From contig JAKARZ010000048.1 in assembly GCA_021828405.1 (NCBI GenBank), forward strand, positions 1-13,478: a DNA stretch of 13,478 bases, read 5' to 3'. Each line of letters opens with the position of its first letter. Positions within the stretch are counted from its first letter, which is position 1. The notes below the pieces were generated by a model. That model saw only the letters and a list, made by a program, of their open reading frames with translations. It made no database searches and had not been told where the DNA came from. Positions 1 to 6,945 of the stretch are shown here, piece by piece. Source of the stretch: Bacillota bacterium. GTDB taxonomy: Bacteria; Bacillota_E; Sulfobacillia; Sulfobacillales; JAIMBI01. Position numbers and translations under genes: made by a program.

Positions 1-1
1 G

Positions 2-442
2 GTCGCGCACCTGGCGCAGCGCATGGGATTTGAGGTGGTGGTGGTGGACCCGCGCGAGGCATTCAACGAAGAGCGCCGCTTTCCCGGGGCGCAGCACCTG
101 GTGGTGGAGGCCGGCAGCCTCACGCCAACCGACCACCCCGAGCTGGTCGATGCGCACTGGGTGGTGATGAATCATCACAAGGAGCGCGATGAGGCCGCGC
201 TCCGCGCGGCGCTCGCCATGCGCCCGCGGTTCGTGGGGGCGCTGGGACCGTGGTCCCGGACCGCCGAGCTGCTTGCAGGCGTGCCGGGCGCGGAGCGGGT
301 GCACGGCCCGCTGGGGCTGGATGTGGGGGCGGAAACCCCCGAAGAGGTTGCCCTCTCCATCGTGGCCGAACTCATGGCCGCCGACCGGGGCAAGAGTGGC
401 GCGGCGCTGAACCGGAGAGAGCGAGTGCATGTCGCGCGCTGA
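2..442 (+). CDS. xdhC: XdhC/CoxI-family molybdenum enzyme maturation protein, 3' part
   Basis: The frame is open from the left edge, so the start is outside the window. What remains (about 146 residues) is the C-terminal Rossmann-like domain of XdhC: FEVVVVDPREAF, then MNHHKERDEAALRAAL, a FVGALGP segment, and the closing GLDVGAETPEEVALSIVAEL signature, in which a P/G-L-D-I/V-G-A core is typical. In characterised relatives XdhC binds molybdenum cofactor, promotes its sulfuration and hands it to xanthine dehydrogenase; CoxI-type members serve CO-dehydrogenase-like enzymes. The stop codon lies inside the next gene (14-nt overlap with the MocA-like start at 429), so the two are very likely co-translated. 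The N-terminal XdhC domain and the target molybdoenzyme, if present, lie to the left. Which molybdoenzyme is served cannot be told from here. Confidence 0.9.
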   Translation, partial: VAHLAQRMGFEVVVVDPREAFNEERRFPGAQHLVVEAGSLTPTDHPELVDAHWVVMNHHKERDEAALRAALAMRPRFVGALGPWSRTAELLAGVPGAERVHGPLGLDVGAETPEEVALSIVAELMAADRGKSGAALNRRERVHVAR

Positions 443-1091
443 GTGGCTACCGGTGGTGCTGGCCGCTGGACTGTCGCGCCGAATGGGGGCGCCGAAGCTT
501 GCGCTGGCGCATGGCGGCGTGGCGGTCCTGGCGACCACGGTGGAGGCGGTCCGCCGGGCGGTGGGCCGGTCCCCGCTGGTGGTCGTGCCGGCCGGCGGCC
601 CGGTGTGGGCGCTCGCCTCCCAATTGGGGGTGGTGGCCGCCCTGAACGGGGACCCAGGTCGCGGGCTCTCCCACTCGCTCGCCATCGCTGCGCGGGCGGC
701 GGGGCGCCGCGGCCTACTGGTGTTCTTGGGCGACGAGCCCGAGATTTCGGAGGTGGCGGTGGGTGCGGTGACCGCCGAGGTCGCGCACTGGCCCGAAGCC
801 AGCTTGGTGGCGCCCCTGTTTCGGGGAGAGGTGCCGGGCCACCCCGTGTATGTGGCGCGGAGTCTGTTGGCTGGGGTGGACCGGCTCCGGGGGGACCAAG
901 GAGCTCGAGTCCTGGCGGCCGGACTGCCCCCGGAGTGCGTGCGTACAGTGTGGGTGGACGAGTCCCCGCCGGGAGACCTGGACACCCCGGCCGACTGGGA
1001 GCGCTTTCAGCGGCAGCGCTTGCGGCCGCCCGCCGAAAGCGGCGGGAGACCCAAGGGAGTTAATCGGGGAGGCGAATCGCGTGGCAGATGA
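429..1091 (+). CDS. mocA: MocA-like molybdenum cofactor nucleotidyltransferase
   Basis: A 220-residue NTP-transferase of the MobA/MocA type. Residues 11-26 carry the nucleotide-binding signature LAAGLSRRMGAPKLAL (Lys23 is the phosphate-contacting lysine of the family). NGDPGRGLSHSL (73-84) and LGDEPEIS (100-107, Asp102 as the likely metal ligand) follow, then GHPV (137-140), GDQGAR (155-160) and GDLDTPADW (182-190), which are the usual landmarks of molybdopterin cytidylyl/guanylyltransferases. MocA makes the cytosine dinucleotide form of the cofactor used by xanthine-dehydrogenase-family enzymes, which fits the overlapping upstream XdhC. The start has GGAG about 9 nt upstream and overlaps xdhC by 14 nt. 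The last 30 residues (Arg/Gly/Pro-rich) exceed the usual family end and run into the next gene. The CTP versus GTP preference is not decided by what I can see. Confidence 0.85.
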   Translation: MSRAEWLPVVLAAGLSRRMGAPKLALAHGGVAVLATTVEAVRRAVGRSPLVVVPAGGPVWALASQLGVVAALNGDPGRGLSHSLAIAARAAGRRGLLVFLGDEPEISEVAVGAVTAEVAHWPEASLVAPLFRGEVPGHPVYVARSLLAGVDRLRGDQGARVLAAGLPPECVRTVWVDESPPGDLDTPADWERFQRQRLRPPAESGGRPKGVNRGGESRGR

Positions 1092-3111
1092 CAGCCGAGG
1101 CACGGCGGCCGAGCGGGATGGCGAAGTGAATCAGGAGTTGAATCAGCTGTTTTCCGGGCGAGTGGCGTGGCGGCCCGATCCCAAGATGGTGCGGCAGGCC
1201 AACCTCACGAGATTTCTGGCGACGTGGGAATTGGCGGATTTGGATGCGCTGCGACGTCGAGCGGCCGAGCACCCGGAGTGGTTTTGGGACGCCGTGGTGA
1301 AGGACATCGGGTGGCATTTTGCCAAGCCGTATGACCAGGTGCTAGATCTGTCGCAGGGGCCGCACTGGCCGCGCTGGTTCACCGGGGGCACCACCAACCT
1401 GGCCAGTACGTGTCTGGACCGTCATGCCACGGGTCCGCTACGCAACCGCTTGGCCGTGGTCTGGGAAGGGGAAGAAGGCGCCGTCTCCAAGCTCACCTAC
1501 CGCGAACTGTTCCAAGAGACCAACCGCCTCGCCAATGCGATGGCGGCGCACGGGGTTGGGATCGGCACCGTGGTGGGCCTGTATCTGCCCATGATTCCGG
1601 AGGCCGTCGTGGCCACGTACGCCGTGGCCAAGCTGGGGGCTTCCTATGTACCTCTGTTTTCCGGGTACGGGGCCGAGGCACTGGCCACACGCCTGCAAGA
1701 TTCGGGCGCGAGTTGGCTCATCTGCGCCGACGGCTTTTACCGCCGCGGGCGGCGGGTGGACATGAAAAGCGTGGCCGACCAGGCGGTGGCTGCCTGCCCG
1801 ACCGTGCAAGCCACGCTGGTCGTCAACCGAACGGGCCATCCCACCCCCATGACTCCTGGCCGCGACCACTGGTGGCACGATATGATGGCCGGCGCAGACA
1901 CCACCCCGCGAACCGAGGCCGTCGACAGCGAGCATCCCTTCATGCTGATTTACACCTCGGGAACGTCTGGCCGTCCCAAGGGGGCCGTGCATGTGCATCC
2001 CGGTTTTCCCTTGAAGGCCGCGCAGGATCTCCTGCACTGCTTTGACCTGAAATCCAGTGACACGCTGTTTTGGTTTACCGACATGGGGTGGATGATGGGG
2101 CCGTGGGAAGTGCTTGGGGGGATGGCGCTGGGAGCCACCGTGCTCCTGTACGATGGGAGCCCCGACTACCCCGGGCCCGACCGCCTGTGGTCGCTGGTGG
2201 AGCGGCACGGTGTCACGGTGCTGGGGATTTCCCCCACGGCGATTCGCGGCCTGATGGCTTTTGGCACCGCCCCGGTGCAACAGCACGACCGCACCAGCCT
2301 GCGCATCCTGGGTTCCACCGGCGAGCCGTGGACGCCCGAGGCGTGGGAGTGGTTTTTCCGAGAGGTGGGTGGGACGCGATGTCCCATCATCAATTACTCG
2401 GGCGGCACTGAAATTTCCGGCGGCATTCTCTCCGGATTCCCCACGGAGCCGTCCAAGCCGTGCGCGTTTGGTGGCCCGGTGCCCGGGATGGCGGCGGTGA
2501 TCCTGGACGAGGCCGGGAACCCGGCGCCCCCGGGGGCCGTGGGGGAGCTTGCGCTCACCGCGCCTTGGCCCGGCATGACGCGCGGGTTTTGGAAGGACCC
2601 GGAGCGCTATGAAGAGACGTATTGGTCACGCGTTCCCGACACCTGGGTCCACGGCGATTTCGCCGTGGTGGACCCGGATGGGTTTTGGTACATCCTGGGG
2701 CGCAGCGACGACACCATCAAGGTGGCGGGCAAGCGGCTGGGCCCGGCCGAGGCGGAAGGGGCCCTTGCCGCACATCCCGCCGTGCGCGAGGCGGCGGCCA
2801 TCGGAGTGCCGCACCCGGTGAAGGGCGAAGTGCTGGTCCTGTTCTGCGTGCTGCACGCGGATCATCCCTGGGACGACCATCTGGAAACGGAGCTTTCCGC
2901 CACTGTGGCAGCGCACCTGGGCAAGGCGTTGAAGCCCGACCGCATCTGCGTTGTCGCTGACCTTCCCAAAACTCGCAACGGCAAGGTAGTGCGGCGCGCA
3001 CTCAAAGCCGCCTACCTGGGGCGGGACCCCGGCGACGTGTCCGCCATCGAGAACCTTTCCGCGCTGGATGCTGTGGCTCGGCTGAAGCCTGATGGGAGTT
3101 CGCCCGCCTGA
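1081..3111 (+). CDS. AMP-forming acyl-CoA synthetase (acetyl-CoA synthetase-like)
   Basis: A 676-residue ANL-superfamily ligase that would make acyl-CoA from a carboxylic acid, ATP and CoA. I chose GTG 1081 because GGGGAGG sits about 8 nt upstream and the start overlaps the mocA stop by 11 nt; a longer in-frame ATG at 850 lies deep inside mocA. Visible landmarks: ACAS-type N-terminus with NLASTCLDRHA; P-loop YTSGTSGRPKG (291-301); GSTGEPW (411-417); TE of the adenylate motif (443-444); HGDFAVVDPDG (524-534); hinge region RSDDTIKVAGKR (541-552); and PKTRNGKVVRR, with Lys635 as the catalytic lysine. That same lysine is the usual target of regulatory acetylation in Acs. Length and order match Acs, but the acyl pocket does not: by hand alignment to Salmonella Acs, Trp414 is Gly441, Val386 is Thr413, and Val310/Thr311 are Met338/Met339. 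From memory, the segment INYSGGTEISGG resembles the plant peroxisomal AAE17/AAE18 clade. A substrate other than acetate is likely. Confidence 0.92.
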   Translation: MADDSRGTAAERDGEVNQELNQLFSGRVAWRPDPKMVRQANLTRFLATWELADLDALRRRAAEHPEWFWDAVVKDIGWHFAKPYDQVLDLSQGPHWPRWFTGGTTNLASTCLDRHATGPLRNRLAVVWEGEEGAVSKLTYRELFQETNRLANAMAAHGVGIGTVVGLYLPMIPEAVVATYAVAKLGASYVPLFSGYGAEALATRLQDSGASWLICADGFYRRGRRVDMKSVADQAVAACPTVQATLVVNRTGHPTPMTPGRDHWWHDMMAGADTTPRTEAVDSEHPFMLIYTSGTSGRPKGAVHVHPGFPLKAAQDLLHCFDLKSSDTLFWFTDMGWMMGPWEVLGGMALGATVLLYDGSPDYPGPDRLWSLVERHGVTVLGISPTAIRGLMAFGTAPVQQHDRTSLRILGSTGEPWTPEAWEWFFREVGGTRCPIINYSGGTEISGGILSGFPTEPSKPCAFGGPVPGMAAVILDEAGNPAPPGAVGELALTAPWPGMTRGFWKDPERYEETYWSRVPDTWVHGDFAVVDPDGFWYILGRSDDTIKVAGKRLGPAEAEGALAAHPAVREAAAIGVPHPVKGEVLVLFCVLHADHPWDDHLETELSATVAAHLGKALKPDRICVVADLPKTRNGKVVRRALKAAYLGRDPGDVSAIENLSALDAVARLKPDGSSPA

Positions 3112-3129
3112 GCTCACCCGGTGCGGGCG
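3101..3129 (+). terminator. Possible hairpin at the end of the acyl-CoA synthetase gene
   Basis: CGCCCGC (3101-3107) and GCGGGCG (3123-3129) form a perfect 7-bp inverted repeat around the stop codon with a 15-nt loop. No T-run follows, so it is not a classical intrinsic terminator. It may be a weak operon-end structure or chance in GC-rich DNA. Confidence 0.2.
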
Positions 3130-3210
3130 GATCCGCGGGAGTCATCGTGGGGAGGGAGGGCGGCCGCGTCATTGGCGGGGAGTCAGCAGCAGCCGGCCGA
3201 AGAGCGCCAT

Positions 3211-4060
3211 TCAGACGCCAACCGCCGCCCCGACCATTCCTCTGCCCCCATGACCGCTGCGAATCCGCCGCCGAGCGCCGTGAGGGGCCCGGCGACCCCT
3301 TCGATGGTGGCTCAGAATGCCGAAGGCGCGGCCCACCAGCGTGGGCAGGACCGACGCCTGAAACAGGGCGTTGAACGCCGCACCGCCTAGCACTTGCCGA
3401 ACTCGGCCCAGGCGTCCAGGCTCATGGAGCGCAAGAGCGTGCGAGAAGCCGAAGGCCGCCACAACGAGGCTCGTCACGGCGGCCGTGGCCATCATGCGTG
3501 GAGCCATGGCGAGCCGGTGGGTGACCCGGCGACGCTACCCACGGCGGCGCCGGCCTCCACCAGTCCGAGGGCCGCCGGTCCTCCCGACAGGTGCCCGAAA
3601 ATAACCACGGGCAGCAGGGCCGGTGTCACTCCGCCTCCTGCAGTCCCCACACCGCGAGGGTGTTGAGACTCGGTTGCTGCTGGGTGCCGCCCCAGCCTTC
3701 GCGGAGCTCTCACCAAGCGGCGCTTCTCCGCGCGACGTTCAGTGCTGGATGGGCGTGCATCATCACCGGCGGCACGACGGAGATGAAGCCGCTGCCCACC
3801 GCGCCGACGGTGGCCACCCCCCCCCCAACCACCGACGCTGTGAAAAACCCGTTGGCGGCTGCCAGTGGGTCGCGGGGGAACATGCGGCTCATCATGCGGT
3901 GAAACGTGGGCCGCTCCATCATGACCGCCGCCGTCAGGGCCAACAGGCCTAAGTCGCCCACCTTCCCGGCCTGTGGGGGAACGTCAGCACCGCCATGAGC
4001 AGAACAGGCGCCGATCATGGTGCGCCGCTCCCAGCGGTCCATATACACCTCGCTGGCGGA
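3211..4060 (-). pseudogene. Degraded membrane-protein-like gene (possibly TauE/SafE-type permease)
   Basis: No intact gene is visible here, but the minus strand reads as hydrophobic, protein-like segments in successive frames: GLLALTAAVMMERP and GGGVATVGAVGSGFISVVPP before a stop at 3710; then GGGVTPALLPVVIFGHLSGG and LVEAGAAVGSVAG in another frame (3492-3716); then ATAAVTSLVVAAFGFSHAL in a third (3211-3507). Gly-rich membrane segments of the GxGSGF..VP kind recall sulfite exporter TauE/SafE-family permeases, but this is an impression, not a firm assignment. A run of ten G in the coding direction (plus-strand C at 3817-3826) lies within the first segment. At least two frame changes are needed to join the pieces. 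A TnpB remnant lies directly upstream on the same strand, so insertion may have started the decay. Alternatively these are chance ORFs in GC-rich DNA. Confidence 0.3.
3817..3826. repeat. Homopolymer tract of ten C (ten G on minus strand)
   Basis: Ten consecutive C on the plus strand. On the minus strand it falls inside the open part of the degraded membrane-protein-like frame (Gly-Gly-Gly of GGGVATV). Tracts of this length are slippage-prone; here it could be a phase-variation site in an ancestor, a product of decay, or a sequencing error. Confidence 0.6.
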
Positions 4061-4104
4061 ATCCGCGAAGGAGGCCGCGAGCCGCTGGGCGACCGAAACG
4101 GTCG

Positions 4105-4607
4105 CGCAGGTCGAATAAGGAATCCCCAAGAGCGCGCATGCTCGCGCCAGCGCAGACCGGCCTGATTGGACGTGCCTTCCAGACAGCCAATCTGCTGGCA
4201 CCCCCGGCGGCCTTTGAACCGGACCTTTGTCGCTTCGCCCTGCGCCATGCGGTTCACCGCTTGGAAGGCGTGGCGCGTGAGCGCCCGGCCGATCACGGCG
4301 TCCACATGGTCCCCGAACGAGGTGATGAATCGGTGTGGCCTACCGCGAGCAGACGGATTCGGTGCAGCCCACGGCCTGGCGAGGCACGGGCAACGCGTGG
4401 GCCCATGCGACCGGGCGGGTGCGGGAATGTTGCGCGTGCGCGCCTGAGAACGCATGGATTGGTGCACCAACCGCCACCGCCGGCGGGCTTCGCCCCACAG
4501 GACGTTGTCGCTGGACGTACGGCCTCAAACCGCGCTCAGCCCCCATGCCTGCAGGGACCTCACCCGCAAGGGGATCTCGCACACGAACGTCCACGTTTGT
4601 GATCGAC
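4105..4607 (-). pseudogene. TnpB (IS605 OrfB-type) remnant, N-terminal half only
   Basis: Reading leftwards on the minus strand, one frame gives FVCEIPLRV, then an internal TGA (plus 4524-4526), then VLWGEARRRWRLVHQSM, AFQAVNRMAQGEATKVRFKG, LEGTSN and QAGLRWREHA. This order (CEIPLR start, a GEA(L/R)RRL helix, HAFQAVNRMAQG-A-KVRFKGRR, EGxxNxxGxRWR) is what I expect from the N-terminal half of the TnpB/OrfB family, the RNA-guided nucleases of IS200/IS605 transposons. The second half is missing: no RuvC GIDxG motif, catalytic Glu or zinc ribbon follows, and the frame dissolves after about 4105. With the in-frame stop and truncation it cannot make an active nuclease. It starts about 85 bp downstream of the structured element at 4692-4773 and in the same orientation. 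Confidence 0.65.
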
Positions 4608-4691
4608 TCATCGAACACATGGACGCACGCTGAGCACCGCGTCCGAGGATCTCGAGGGATTTGGCTTCCCGGGCCAACGGGCTTATCCCCC

Positions 4692-4782
4692 TGCGGGGAT
4701 TCACCCCTTCGGGTGTTTCCGAGGGTCATCCGAGGGTCATATCCCCACGCCTCAAGGCGGGATCTTTACGCCCGATGTCGGG
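4692..4782 (-). ncRNA. IS200/IS605 right-end / omegaRNA-like structured element, copy 1
   Basis: Read on the minus strand, 4773-4692 is an 82-nt element starting GGGCGTAAA and ending GGGGTGAATCCCCGCA. Predicted pairing by eye: a CCCGA/TCGGG hairpin immediately upstream (plus 4771-4782); a hairpin CGCC-TTGA-GGCG; a long-range GGGGAT/ATCCCC stem closing the 3' part; and an inner CACCC/GGGTG hairpin. A CCCGCCTT-AGGCGTGGGGA block followed by a GAATCCCC end is characteristic of TnpB-associated right ends, whose transcripts form the omegaRNA scaffold, with the guide being whatever lies next to the end. The guide position here would start at plus 4691 going left. No intact tnpB precedes it. A second copy at 12483-12564 matches at 74 of 82 positions with a compensatory base-pair change. 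Confidence 0.6.
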
Positions 4783-5465
4783 TAATGTCGGCTCTTGAGG
4801 GAAGCAGGGTGAAAGGTGCGGAAGGTTCCGTTGCCGGTGTGTGCCTTTGCGTAGGGTCATGGCGCCTCCCGATGACGTTATTGGAAAACCCATCAGGAGC
4901 GCGGGAGAAGAAGGTTCAGCGCTAGCCGGCTCCAACCGGTGGGACGCACGGCAGTGCCGCACAGTCGCGCCACACCAGCACCTGATGGCCGTGGACGGTA
5001 CAGGGGTGATGCGGGGCGGGATGCGCATGCTCGGCCGTGAGCGTGGAGGCAGTTCCACGACCTTCGTGCCCCCCGTCGGGGTACGAGATGTCCAGCAGGA
5101 GCGGCACGGCGGATCCGCCGAGAGGGTGGGGGGGCGCGGCCCAGAAGGCTTTCTCCGCGTGCGTTGCAGAAGCCTGATGGCGCCGAAGGCGGCGTGCCCG
5201 TTTGCGCGGAACGATGAGAGTTCGGAGTGCCGGCGCCAAGGATAGTGGAACCGGGCATCCAGCGACACATCCCGCAGGCTGTCCCACGTGAAGTACGTTC
5301 GCTGGAACGGAACATCGTGGTCGGGCGCTGCCCCCACGGCGTGCCAGGCCGCCCGCTCGCGTCAGTAGGCGGCACACGGCACCACGCTCCACCGAAAGCT
5401 TCTGACGTGGTCGCACAAGCCGTCGCCCCCGGTGCCCATGGCTTCTGTTGCCGGAGGGTCTGGTG
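4783..5465. other. 683 bp without a recognisable gene
   Basis: No ORF here matches a family I know. The minus strand has the more protein-like fragments, for example FTWDSLRDVSLDARFHYPWR and, in another frame, LLLDISYPDGGHEG. Stops and frame changes break them, as expected of a decayed gene. The fragments follow the sigma-like frame at 5466-5855 on the same strand and may be what is left of its partner gene or of cargo in the element that ends at 4692. No tRNA, rRNA or CRISPR is seen. Confidence 0.5.
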
Positions 5466-5855
5466 CTAGTCGTGCAAGCGCGACTTGACTGTGCGCAGCG
5501 GCAGGCGGACGTGATGGGCTAAGTCCTGCAACGTCCAGTCGTCGATGACCCGCCGCCATAGGAGGGCATCAAGTGCGATATTGCGCCGCTGCATCAGGTG
5601 GGTAGAAGCCAGGGTCCTCGCCGTTGGCGGGAGCTGTCGTCCACGGCTCGGGTGCCAGTGCCGTGCGGCGGTCGGCCAGGGTTGCAGGCACGGGTATAGG
5701 CCCTGCTCGCGGTTGCGAGAGCCTGCGGCCCCAAACGACGCCCAAACCGCCTGCAGGACATCGTCCACCGCGTCGGCGGGGACCCGCCCGCCCATATGCC
5801 GCGCGAGCCAGGGTCCCTCGTCATGCAGTGTGTGGATCCAGTCACTCTGGCTCAC
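5466..5855 (-). pseudogene. ECF sigma-70-like protein, short and probably decayed
   Basis: A 129-residue GTG-started frame. Near the N-terminus, ADAVDDVLQAVWASF resembles the aromatic/acidic helix of sigma region 2 (the AEDVVQEVFLRAW type). At the C-terminus, DDWTLQDLAHHVRLPLRTVKSRLHD is a clear sigma region 4 helix-turn-helix (compare LSYEEIAxxLGxPxGTVKSRLxRA). The frame stops right at KSRLHD, short of the usual tail, and total length is below the 160-200 residues normal for ECF factors. The middle (about residues 47-95) looks out of frame: another frame there reads more naturally (PATLADRRTALAPEPW), so two compensating frameshifts are likely. The start has only GAGAAGG two bases upstream. 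It lies 78 bp downstream of the cyclophilin gene on the same strand. It could still be a short functional HTH protein. Confidence 0.45.
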
Positions 5856-5933
5856 GGCCTTCTCGCCGGTGCGATTGGCGACAGCCGCATGCTCCGGCCG
5901 GATCCGCGGTCCAAACCGCGACCGCTCGGTAGG

Positions 5934-6371
5934 TCAACTGGCGGAGATGGTGACCTCCCGCATATGGTCGCCAGCCCGCACGGCGTCAACCACGTCGAGG
6001 CCCTCGACTACCTGGCCAAACACGGTGTGCTTGCCGTCCAGGTGGGGCTGGGGACTATGGCAGATGAAAAACTGCGATCCCCCGGTGTCCCTGCCGGCGT
6101 GCGCCATCGAAAGGCTGCCACGCAGGTGCCTGTGTGGGTTGCCGGCCGTTTCGCACTTGATGGTGTAGCCCGGACCCCCGGTGCCGTCACCCTTGGGGCA
6201 CCCGCCCTGAATCATAAAGTCGGGAATGACCCGGTGAAACGTCAGCCCGTTGTAAAAGCCGGACTCCACCAATTTGGTGAAGTTGGCCACCGTGCCGGGC
6301 GCTTCTCCGGGGAATAGCTCCAGCACGATGTCGCCCTTGTCGGTCGCCATATGGACAGTGGGATTGACCAT
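5934..6371 (-). CDS. ppiB: Peptidyl-prolyl cis-trans isomerase, cyclophilin type
   Basis: A 145-residue single-domain cyclophilin, complete for a bacterial cytosolic PpiB-type enzyme; it speeds proline isomerisation during protein folding. Catalytic-site segments: [13 protein letters not shown] (45-57), with Arg47 the catalytic arginine and Phe52, Met53 and Gln55 lining the site; GDGTGGPGY (61-69); [15 protein letters not shown]; and [16 protein letters not shown]. No signal peptide or membrane segment is seen, so it should be cytosolic. The start ATG at 6371 is preceded by AAAGGAG nine bases upstream. A longer in-frame GTG at 6431 would add 20 residues with no family match and no ribosome binding site. 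It appears to be transcribed alone, or with the sigma-like frame 78 bp downstream. Confidence 0.96.
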   Translation of the reverse strand: MVNPTVHMATDKGDIVLELFPGEAPGTVANFTKLVESGFYNGLTFHRVIPDFMIQGGCPKGDGTGGPGYTIKCETAGNPHRHLRGSLSMAHAGRDTGGSQFFICHSPQPHLDGKHTVFGQVVEGLDVVDAVRAGDHMREVTISAS

Positions 6372-6945
6372 GTCAAGACACTCCTTTGGGGGCAGCGGTG
6401 ATGCCGAACCCGCATGGGCACGGTACCGCACTTGACCGCGCGAGACAAGGACGAGGACTGTATGCTGCCAGGTCCGGCACAGTCGGGAAGTTCTATGACC
6501 GCTTGGGCCGAGAATCGGGCGGCCTGCCGTCCGCGCCCCAAGGATTCACGGCGTGCTGACGTCAGGACCGCGCCCCGGTGTCGTGGGCCCTTAGCGGCGC
6601 TCTTCAGGGGACTAGGCACCGCGGCTCAGCATCTCGGGATCAAACGTGTGTAGACCCGATGACGTGGCAGATGGCTCAAAAGGACGCAGTTCGCCCAGTC
6701 CAAACCGCTGACGGCAAAGAGCTGGAAAGCGGCCACCGTCGTCTGCCGATCCACGATGTCGAGCCGCCTGGCGCTGGCTCGGTTGGTGGATCGGGCTTGT
6801 CGCCCGGGTCGGTGGAGCGGATGCGGCACTGGTTCAGCGTGACGCTGGTGGCCGCCATCGTCCGCCCCGCCAAAGGGCGCCGCCCACCCATGGCTCTCCA
6901 GTCGCTCTGGGAGTGGCTGGCGGCGCTACGATTCCTGACAGGGAG
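6372..6945. other. 574 bp between cyclophilin and lipoprotein genes, no recognised gene
   Basis: Both neighbours are on the minus strand, so this holds the cyclophilin leader and the lipoprotein 3' region. ORFs exist on both strands (for example plus 6578-6949 and minus 6626-6829), but none has a family motif I recognise or a convincing ribosome binding site. The minus fragment containing LDIVDRQTTVAAFQLFAVSG looks vaguely protein-like and may be a gene remnant. I see no T-rich terminator, tRNA or repeat array. Confidence 0.5.

Noticed and set aside
850..1080. Upstream ATG at 850 as the acyl-CoA synthetase start
   Set aside because: It would add 77 residues translated out of frame through mocA, with no family match. 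GTG 1081 has a good ribosome binding site and a short overlap.
1438..2286. 282-residue minus-strand ORF
   Set aside because: Antisense to the acyl-CoA synthetase; His/Gly-rich with no recognisable domain.
3121..3390. Plus-strand ORF after the acyl-CoA synthetase gene
   Set aside because: No ribosome binding site, low-complexity Ala/Pro/Arg composition and no motif; the opposite strand reads more like protein.
4683..4773. CRISPR repeat from the direct GAGGGTCATCCGAGGGTCAT pattern
   Set aside because: Only two adjacent 10-11-bp units, inside a longer element conserved as a unit; no spacers.
4692..5855. A sigma factor plus guide RNA system for RNA-guided transcription
   Set aside because: Tempting given reports of nuclease-dead Cas12f with sigma factors, but the sigma-like frame is damaged, no dead nuclease is seen between it and the RNA, and copy 2 has no sigma gene.
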